64,000 nucleotides of DNA. It comes from Ruminococcaceae bacterium UBA5413. Its GTDB lineage: Bacteria > Bacillota > Clostridia > Oscillospirales > Acutalibacteraceae. The notes beneath the pieces are model-generated. The model worked only from the letters and a program-made list of their open reading frames with translations. It did no database searches and was not told where the DNA came from. The position numbers and the translations under genes are program-made. Positions 59,119 through 64,000 of the stretch are shown one piece after another (positions within the stretch are counted from its first letter, which is position 1; each line of letters begins with the position of its first letter). The stretch is from contig DHNP01000014.1 of the NCBI GenBank assembly GCA_002409585.1, forward strand, positions 12,391 through 76,390, read 5' to 3'.

Positions 59119-59979
59119 ATGAAACGCCAAAAAAAAGTTGCCGCCATACACGATATATCCTGCATGGGCAAATGCTCTCTTACTACCGCGCTGCCGATAC
59201 TGTCGGCCGCCGGCATATCTACGAGCGTCATACCCACGGCGGTGCTGTCGACGCATACCGGCGGCTTTACCGGGTACACATACCGCGACCTTACGGAAGA
59301 CATACCTAAAATATCAAGGCACTGGCAGTCGCTCGGCCTGTCCTTTGACGGGATTTACACCGGTTTTTTAGGCTCATATGAACAGCTGCGCATGGTTATA
59401 GACTTTATAGGCGCGTTTAAGACACCTGACACCATCATATGCGTCGACCCAGCTATGGCGGACTTTGGGAAGCTCTACCCCACCTTTTCTCCGACATTTC
59501 CGGCAGGCATGGTTAACCTCTGCTCCAGAGCTGACATAATAGTTCCCAATATGACGGAAGCCGCGCTCATTTTAGGGCGTGAGTACAGCGAACCGCCGTA
59601 CAGCGAAGCCTTTGTAAGCGACACCATGCGGGAGCTTTCAGAGTCAGGGCCAAAGCAGGTAGTACTTACAGGCATACAGGCAGACAGCGCAAACATAGGG
59701 TGTGCGTACTACGACAGGATAACCGGCGAAAGCGGTTTTGCTTTCTCGGAGTATTACCCTGGGCGCTACCACGGCACCGGAGATATCTTTGCGAGCGTCC
59801 TCTTCGGCTCGCTGGTAAACGGCTTTTCGCTTGCCGCCTCAGCAAAGATTGCCTCAAAGTTCACCTCCGGCTGCATAAAGCGCACGTACGAGGCCGGCAC
59901 AGACACGCGCTTCGGTGTAAACTTTGAAGACGGCCTTGCCGAATATGCCGTCATAATGAACAACGGCATACTCGACTGA
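59119..59979 (+). CDS. pdxK: Pyridoxal/pyridoxamine kinase
   Basis: This 286-residue ribokinase-fold enzyme phosphorylates vitamin B6 vitamers with ATP. The opening KVAAIHDISCMGKCSLTTAL and PTAVLSTHTGGF are typical of the PdxK/PdxY branch; VDPAMADFGKLY, VPNMTEAALILG and the anion hole GRYHGTGDIFAS follow. It is in an operon with the ECF S component and faces the PdxR gene. Confidence 0.95.
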   Translation: MKRQKKVAAIHDISCMGKCSLTTALPILSAAGISTSVIPTAVLSTHTGGFTGYTYRDLTEDIPKISRHWQSLGLSFDGIYTGFLGSYEQLRMVIDFIGAFKTPDTIICVDPAMADFGKLYPTFSPTFPAGMVNLCSRADIIVPNMTEAALILGREYSEPPYSEAFVSDTMRELSESGPKQVVLTGIQADSANIGCAYYDRITGESGFAFSEYYPGRYHGTGDIFASVLFGSLVNGFSLAASAKIASKFTSGCIKRTYEAGTDTRFGVNFEDGLAEYAVIMNNGILD

Positions 59980-60050
59980 TTATATTGCATAAATAAAACG
60001 TCCCGCTTTAGCCAAAGCAAAAACATAACGCACCCGCTTAAAACACAAAA

Positions 60051-60100
60051 GGAAGGCTCACGCGCACACTCGGTGCGCATGGGCCTTCCCTCATTTTTTT
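60051..60100. terminator. Bidirectional terminator between pdxK and gdhA
   Basis: GGAAGGC and GCCTTCC close a long stem that also pairs GCGCAC with GTGCGC. T runs follow on the plus strand (TTTTTTT) and the minus strand (TTTTGTGTTTT). Confidence 0.88.
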
Positions 60101-60132
60101 GCTTTAACCGGCTCTTTGCAAGTTTTGCCTTA

Positions 60133-61464
60133 TCAGACTGTTCCCTGTGCGAGCATTGCGTCCGCTACCTTGAGGAACCCTGCTATGTTTGCGCCTGCAA
60201 CATAATTTTTCGGCATGCCGTACTTTTCCGCGGCGGCGGAAGCATGGTTGAAAATATCGTTCATTATCTGCTTTAATTTACTGTCAACCTCTTCGAACGT
60301 CCATGAAAGGCGAGCGCTGTTCTGGCTCATCTCAAGTGCCGAAACAGCTACGCCGCCCGCGTTGGAAGCTTTGCCGGGCGAGAAGAGTATCCCGTTCTTC
60401 TGCAGGTACTCCGTTGCTTCCGGCGAAGTAGGCATATTGGCGCCTTCGGCAACGGCAAACACTCCGTTTTTAACAAGCTGCTTTGCATCGTCAAGCATAA
60501 GCTCGTTTTGGGTTGCGCACGGAAGCGCTATGTCGCACGGTACGCTCCAGACTCCCTTTCCGGCGTGGTACTGCGCGTGCGGATGGTCCTTCGTATACTC
60601 GCTTATGCGCGCGCGCTTTACTTCCTTTATCTCTTTTACAGCTTTAATGTCTATGCCGTCCGGGTCGTACACCCAGCCGGTCGAGTCGCACATCGTAACG
60701 ACTTTTGCTCCGAGTTCCTGTGCTTTTTGGCAGGCATAAATAGCTACGTTGCCGGAACCGGAAATATCTATGGTCTTTCCTTCCAAAGACTTTCCGTTAG
60801 CCTTCACCATAGCTTCGAGGAAGTACAGCAGGCCAAAGCCCGTAGCCTCAGTCCTCGCAAGCGAACCGCCAAACGGAAGCCCCTTGCCGGTCAGCACGCC
60901 CTCGTAGTGGTTTGTAATCCTTTTATACTGCCCGTAGAGGTAGCCTATTTCACGGCCGCCTACGCCTATATCGCCGGCCGGTACGTCGACGTCGGGGCCT
61001 ATGTGGCGGTAAAGTTCAGTCATAAAGCTTTGGCAGAAAGCCATAACTTCACGGTCGGATTTACCTTTGGGGTCGAAGTCCGAGCCGCCTTTTGCCCCGC
61101 CTATCGGAAGGCCGGTAAGGGAGTTTTTAAAGACCTGCTCAAAACCGAGGAATTTCATTATACTGATGTTAACGGACGGATGGAAACGAAGTCCGCCCTT
61201 GTAGGGGCCGATAGCGTTGTTAAACTGAACGCGGTAACCGCGGTTTACCCTTACATTGCCGTTGTCATCCACCCAGGACACGCGGAATTTAACCTGGCGG
61301 TCAGGTTCCGTCAAACGGTCGATCACGCCGGCTTTTATGTACTTAGGTTCTTTTTCGAGTACGGGTTCCAACGACCGCAGAACGGTTGTCGCGGCTTCAA
61401 GAAATTCCGGCTGGTTAGGGTTTACACGTGCGAGTTCTTCCAGTTTGTCATCAACATACGACAT
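60133..61464 (-). CDS. gdhA: NADP-type glutamate dehydrogenase
   Basis: This 443-residue enzyme makes glutamate from 2-oxoglutarate and ammonia; the length and motifs match the hexameric NADPH-dependent type. Visible are the substrate lysine region GPYKGGLRFHPSVNISIMKF, PIGGAKGGSDFDPKGKSD and the nucleotide loop DISGSGNVAIYACQKAQE. It is a single-gene unit ending at a bidirectional terminator. A promoter with -35 TTGCAT and -10 TAATAT lies upstream. Confidence 0.97.
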   Translation of the reverse strand: MSYVDDKLEELARVNPNQPEFLEAATTVLRSLEPVLEKEPKYIKAGVIDRLTEPDRQVKFRVSWVDDNGNVRVNRGYRVQFNNAIGPYKGGLRFHPSVNISIMKFLGFEQVFKNSLTGLPIGGAKGGSDFDPKGKSDREVMAFCQSFMTELYRHIGPDVDVPAGDIGVGGREIGYLYGQYKRITNHYEGVLTGKGLPFGGSLARTEATGFGLLYFLEAMVKANGKSLEGKTIDISGSGNVAIYACQKAQELGAKVVTMCDSTGWVYDPDGIDIKAVKEIKEVKRARISEYTKDHPHAQYHAGKGVWSVPCDIALPCATQNELMLDDAKQLVKNGVFAVAEGANMPTSPEATEYLQKNGILFSPGKASNAGGVAVSALEMSQNSARLSWTFEEVDSKLKQIMNDIFNHASAAAEKYGMPKNYVAGANIAGFLKVADAMLAQGTV

Positions 61465-61536
61465 TAGTTTGTCCTCCTATGAATTATAAAAAATAACATT
61501 TTTAACCGTGGCCGCAAAATACTTTGCATATTTAAT

Positions 61537-61566
61537 ATATTATCATATAAAACGGGTGGAATGCAA
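61537..61566 (-). promoter_or_regulatory. Probable gdhA promoter
   Basis: On the minus strand: -35 TTGCAT (61566-61561), 18-bp spacer, -10 TAATAT (61542-61537). Apart from this and the next terminator, 61465-61804 shows nothing I can name. Confidence 0.5.
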
Positions 61567-61735
61567 TCTAAAACTTAAAAAAATTCATTTTTTTATCAAA
61601 TCCACACGAAATGTGCCTATATGGATAAAAACATGCCTTACAAATCAGACTTGTTGCGTAATCATACCCGCCCCGCACGGCCTTCGCCGCACTTATTTCT
61701 ATTTCACAAATATTCCGTGCGGCTTTACCAAGGCC

Positions 61736-61787
61736 AAAAATGGCATGCCGAAAACTTAAAGAAAAAGAAGTTTCCGGCATGCCATTT
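61736..61787 (-). terminator. Terminator of the chemoreceptor gene
   Basis: On the minus strand, AAATGGCATGCCG and CGGCATGCCATTT form a perfect 13-bp stem that extends into AAACTT/AAGTTT, followed by TT after the stem's own T-rich end. Confidence 0.88.
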
Positions 61788-61804
61788 AACTTTTGCACTG
61801 AAAG

Positions 61805-63565
61805 TCAGTTTTGCGCCCTTACGCGGAAGCGTGTCATAAGGCCCTTCATCACCTTTGCCTGCTCGCTCAGCTTTTCGCTTGTGGCCGCGCTTTCCTCAAC
61901 TGCCGCGGAATTGCTCTGCACCACCGACGATATATTGTTTATGCCTTCCGTTACCTGCCTAACGGCTATGGACTGCTTTTCCGATGCGACAGCTATATTT
62001 TCTATAAGGCTTATGGATTTAGCCGAGTCGTTTATAATGCTGTTTATCGTATCCGCGGTATCCGCCGCGATTTTACTTCCGTTGCCTACAGCAGTACGCG
62101 ACTCGTCAATAAGGGCGGTTGTGTTTTTAGCCGCCTGAGCGCTTTTGGCGGCAAGCCTGCGCACCTCGTCCGCCACAACTGAAAAGCCCCTGCCGGCCTC
62201 GCCCGCGCGGGCGGCTTCAACCGCAGCGTTAAGGGCTAATATATTGGTTTGAAACGCTATATCATTTATTGTTTTAATAATGTTTTCTATTTTTTCCGAA
62301 GTACCATTTATCTCATCCATTGCATTGAGCATTTGCTTCATCTTGTCATTTCCGGAACGCAGCACCTCGCCTACCTTAGTTGAGATATCGCTGGCCAACT
62401 GTGCGCTCTCAGCATTTTTCGAGACATCCGTGCTTATTTCGCTTATAGTTGCGGAAAGCTCCTGTATGGACGCCGCCTGCCGGTTTGCACCGTCGGCAAG
62501 CTCCTGTGCCCCGCCCGACACCTGCTCGGAGTTGGCGGAGACTTCTTCCGCCGCGGCGTTTATTGAAGTTACGGTACTGCCAAGCGACTGGAGTATCTGC
62601 CGGATGGCAGCCCCTATGGGCTTAAAGTCCTGCACATAGTCATAAGTTACGTCCCCGCTGAAGTCGCCTTTTGACATATCTGAAAGATGCATTGTTATGT
62701 CTTCTATGGACTTATGAAGCATATCTATGGTTGCGGTGGTAGTGCGGGCAAGTTCCCCCGTTTCATCCTGTGAGTTTATCTTTGGCACCGGGGAGTGCAG
62801 GTCGCCTTTTGACAGAAGGTCAAGCCGTTTGGTGACAAGCTTCAGCGGCTTTGTTATGGAGTTTGCCATTGAAACTATAAACAAAACACCCAGCAGGGCT
62901 ATGGCAATACTTGAAATTACGAGTATTGCCATAGCCTTGCTTTTTTCCTTGTTGCATTGGGTGAGTTTTTCCTGTATGAGAGGCGTCATGTCTTCCTGGT
63001 AGTTTCCGGTGCTTATGTACCACCCGTACGGCTTGAACTTTTCAGTATAAGCGCGCTTTTGGAACTCACCTACCTTGCCTGGTTTCGTAAACCAAAAGCC
63101 GGTAAAGCCGCCGCCCTTGTTGCCTGCGGCAATAAGGTTGCGTATATAGTAGTTGCCCTTGCTGTCTTTATTATTTATCCGCATTTGGTTTTCGTAAGAC
63201 CTGTTCATATGCACAGCGCATTTGCCGTCGGCCTGGTCCGCCCAAAAGTAGCCGGCTTTCCCGTTGCCGTTTTCATACCTTGTGTTGCGGACAATTTTCT
63301 TTGCGTTCGTCATGGCCTGCGCTTCGCTTATCTCACCGGATTTATAGCGTTCATAATTTGCGTTAAGCACATCTATGATACTCTCAACTTCCGTTTTTAT
63401 CAGAGTATCCAAGTTTTCATTGGTAGACTCAGCTATAGTTGTGTAAGCCTGATCCAAACTTCTGTAGGATAAAAATGACTGCACCAATACAGTACACGCT
63501 ATAAGTATGCTGACGGACAGCACCAGCTTTGCTTTAAGATGCAGTTTTTGAATATTCTTTTTCAT
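61805..63565 (-). CDS. Methyl-accepting chemotaxis protein with single Cache sensor
   Basis: This 586-residue chemoreceptor has a signal-anchor helix (residues 12-34), an extracellular single-Cache domain (about 40-205, with AGYFWADQADGKCAVHMN and PYGWYISTGNY), a second helix (215-235), a HAMP domain (236-290) and the methyl-accepting cytoplasmic domain. The tip hairpin is IIKTINDIAFQTNILALNAA followed by VEAARAGEAGRGFSVVADEV. The Cache fold usually senses small organic acids or amino acids; the ligand is unknown. There is a sigma-A promoter upstream and no sign of the flagellar sigma-28 type. Confidence 0.95.
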   Translation of the reverse strand: MKKNIQKLHLKAKLVLSVSILIACTVLVQSFLSYRSLDQAYTTIAESTNENLDTLIKTEVESIIDVLNANYERYKSGEISEAQAMTNAKKIVRNTRYENGNGKAGYFWADQADGKCAVHMNRSYENQMRINNKDSKGNYYIRNLIAAGNKGGGFTGFWFTKPGKVGEFQKRAYTEKFKPYGWYISTGNYQEDMTPLIQEKLTQCNKEKSKAMAILVISSIAIALLGVLFIVSMANSITKPLKLVTKRLDLLSKGDLHSPVPKINSQDETGELARTTTATIDMLHKSIEDITMHLSDMSKGDFSGDVTYDYVQDFKPIGAAIRQILQSLGSTVTSINAAAEEVSANSEQVSGGAQELADGANRQAASIQELSATISEISTDVSKNAESAQLASDISTKVGEVLRSGNDKMKQMLNAMDEINGTSEKIENIIKTINDIAFQTNILALNAAVEAARAGEAGRGFSVVADEVRRLAAKSAQAAKNTTALIDESRTAVGNGSKIAADTADTINSIINDSAKSISLIENIAVASEKQSIAVRQVTEGINNISSVVQSNSAAVEESAATSEKLSEQAKVMKGLMTRFRVRAQN

Positions 63566-63744
63566 GTCAGACTCTCCCTTTTTAATCTTGATACCGCCCG
63601 TAAAACTGCCCGCTTAGTTATATGCTGGCACCAGTATGGCATAAATTACTGCTTCAATATTAAAACGAGATATGGCATGTTGTATATTATTGTGTTTAGA
63701 GTATTGTTATTTTCTTTTAAAAGTCCGGCCGGTATGGCAATATT

Positions 63745-63776
63745 CCTATAATTAATTTACTTATTGAAATTATAGG
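63745..63776. repeat. Inverted repeat over the chemoreceptor promoter -10
   Basis: CCTATAATT and AATTATAGG are perfect 9-bp arms 14 bases apart. One arm contains the minus-strand -10 and the other lies about +10 to +18. It may be an operator. Confidence 0.45.
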
Positions 63777-63797
63777 CTTTTTTATTCCTCAAGTCAA
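63769..63797 (-). promoter_or_regulatory. Promoter of the chemoreceptor gene
   Basis: On the minus strand: -35 TTGACT (63797-63792), 17-bp spacer, consensus -10 TATAAT (63774-63769). Transcription would start near 63762, leaving a leader of about 195 bases in which I see no known element. I see no gene in 63566-63948. Confidence 0.8.
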
Positions 63798-63948
63798 GAA
63801 AAAGAGATTATTTCGTCAAAAAACAGTATTAATCTATCACTTACTTGTGCTATTTTACTATATTTGATTTGTTTCAGCAGTGCGCGGTACGCGCTGTCTC
63901 TGGGAGGCACGCGCAGTGTGTCACGCCGTTTGTAAAAATCGCCCGCAT

Positions 63949-63980
63949 AAAAAAAGACCGGGCGGGCATAAAGCCCGCCC
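63949..63980 (-). terminator. Terminator of a gene to the right of the window
   Basis: On the minus strand, GGGCGGGC and GCCCGCCC form a perfect 8-bp stem around TTTAT, followed by GGTC and seven T. The gene it ends lies beyond the right edge. Confidence 0.88.
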
Positions 63981-64000
63981 CAGAGTGAAGACAAAGTATC

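Noticed and set aside
63794..63994. A 66-residue minus-strand open frame at the right edge
   Set aside because: It overlaps the chemoreceptor promoter and a terminator and has no ribosome site.

Overview
This window looks like the chromosome of an anaerobic, probably spore-forming Gram-positive of the class Clostridia, most likely from the Oscillospirales. The evidence is a bacterial V/A-type ATPase operon, a CIRCE-controlled groESL, the order dxs-tlyA-nadK-argR-recN, a YmfF/YmfH peptidase pair, and sigma-A promoters with strong AGGAGG-type ribosome sites and many TTG or GTG starts. I see no rRNA, tRNA, CRISPR array or intact transposon.

Layout. 1-8269: minus-strand V/A-ATPase operon (H, C, I, K, F, E, A, B; B runs off the left edge) with its promoter. 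8485-10255: UPF0210 and ACT-domain pair. 10353-12516: groEL and groES. 12686-17831: TetR regulator, MMPL/RND exporter and a secreted coiled-coil protein, with a perfect dyad over the promoter. 18037-22842: a self-contained alpha-glucoside PTS operon (IICB, GH4 6-phospho-glucosidase, RpiR regulator, its own HPr, IIA). 22956-31489: a sugar ABC operon (binding protein, two permeases, GH2 beta-galactosidase, an unrecognised 608-residue protein and a zinc-ribbon protein), divergent from a LacI-type regulator (31714-32706). 32915-36339: a three-gene biotin-dependent carboxyltransferase operon resembling the 12S/1.3S/5S transcarboxylase. 36522-37388: NYN/LabA-like protein. 37387-53537: a long minus-strand housekeeping run: DUF3006, MBL hydrolase, FtsK, UppP, a TepA-like Clp protease, recN, argR, nadK, tlyA, dxs, folD, lgt and two M16 peptidases. 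53730-56193: a small gene, hisHF, palindromic repeats and a decayed secreted-protein gene. 56338-60100: a DtxR-like regulator, then a vitamin B6 salvage unit (MocR/PdxR regulator, ECF S component, pyridoxal kinase). 60133-63797: glutamate dehydrogenase and a chemoreceptor.

How the genes work together. Two sugar-uptake units, one PTS and one ABC, sit back to back with their own regulators and glycosidases. The PTS unit carries IICB, IIA and HPr and would need only enzyme I from elsewhere. The ABC unit lacks its ATPase gene and probably borrows a shared MsmX-type ATPase. The transcarboxylase-like operon would move CO2 between carboxylated acids through a free biotin carrier. The MocR-ECF-kinase unit would import and phosphorylate vitamin B6.

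The strongest candidates for new biology are the unrecognised 608-residue carbohydrate enzyme candidate with its translationally coupled zinc-ribbon partner, the dedicated HPr that lacks the regulatory serine, and the shortened carboxyltransferase. Family names come from reading motifs by eye. No database search was possible.
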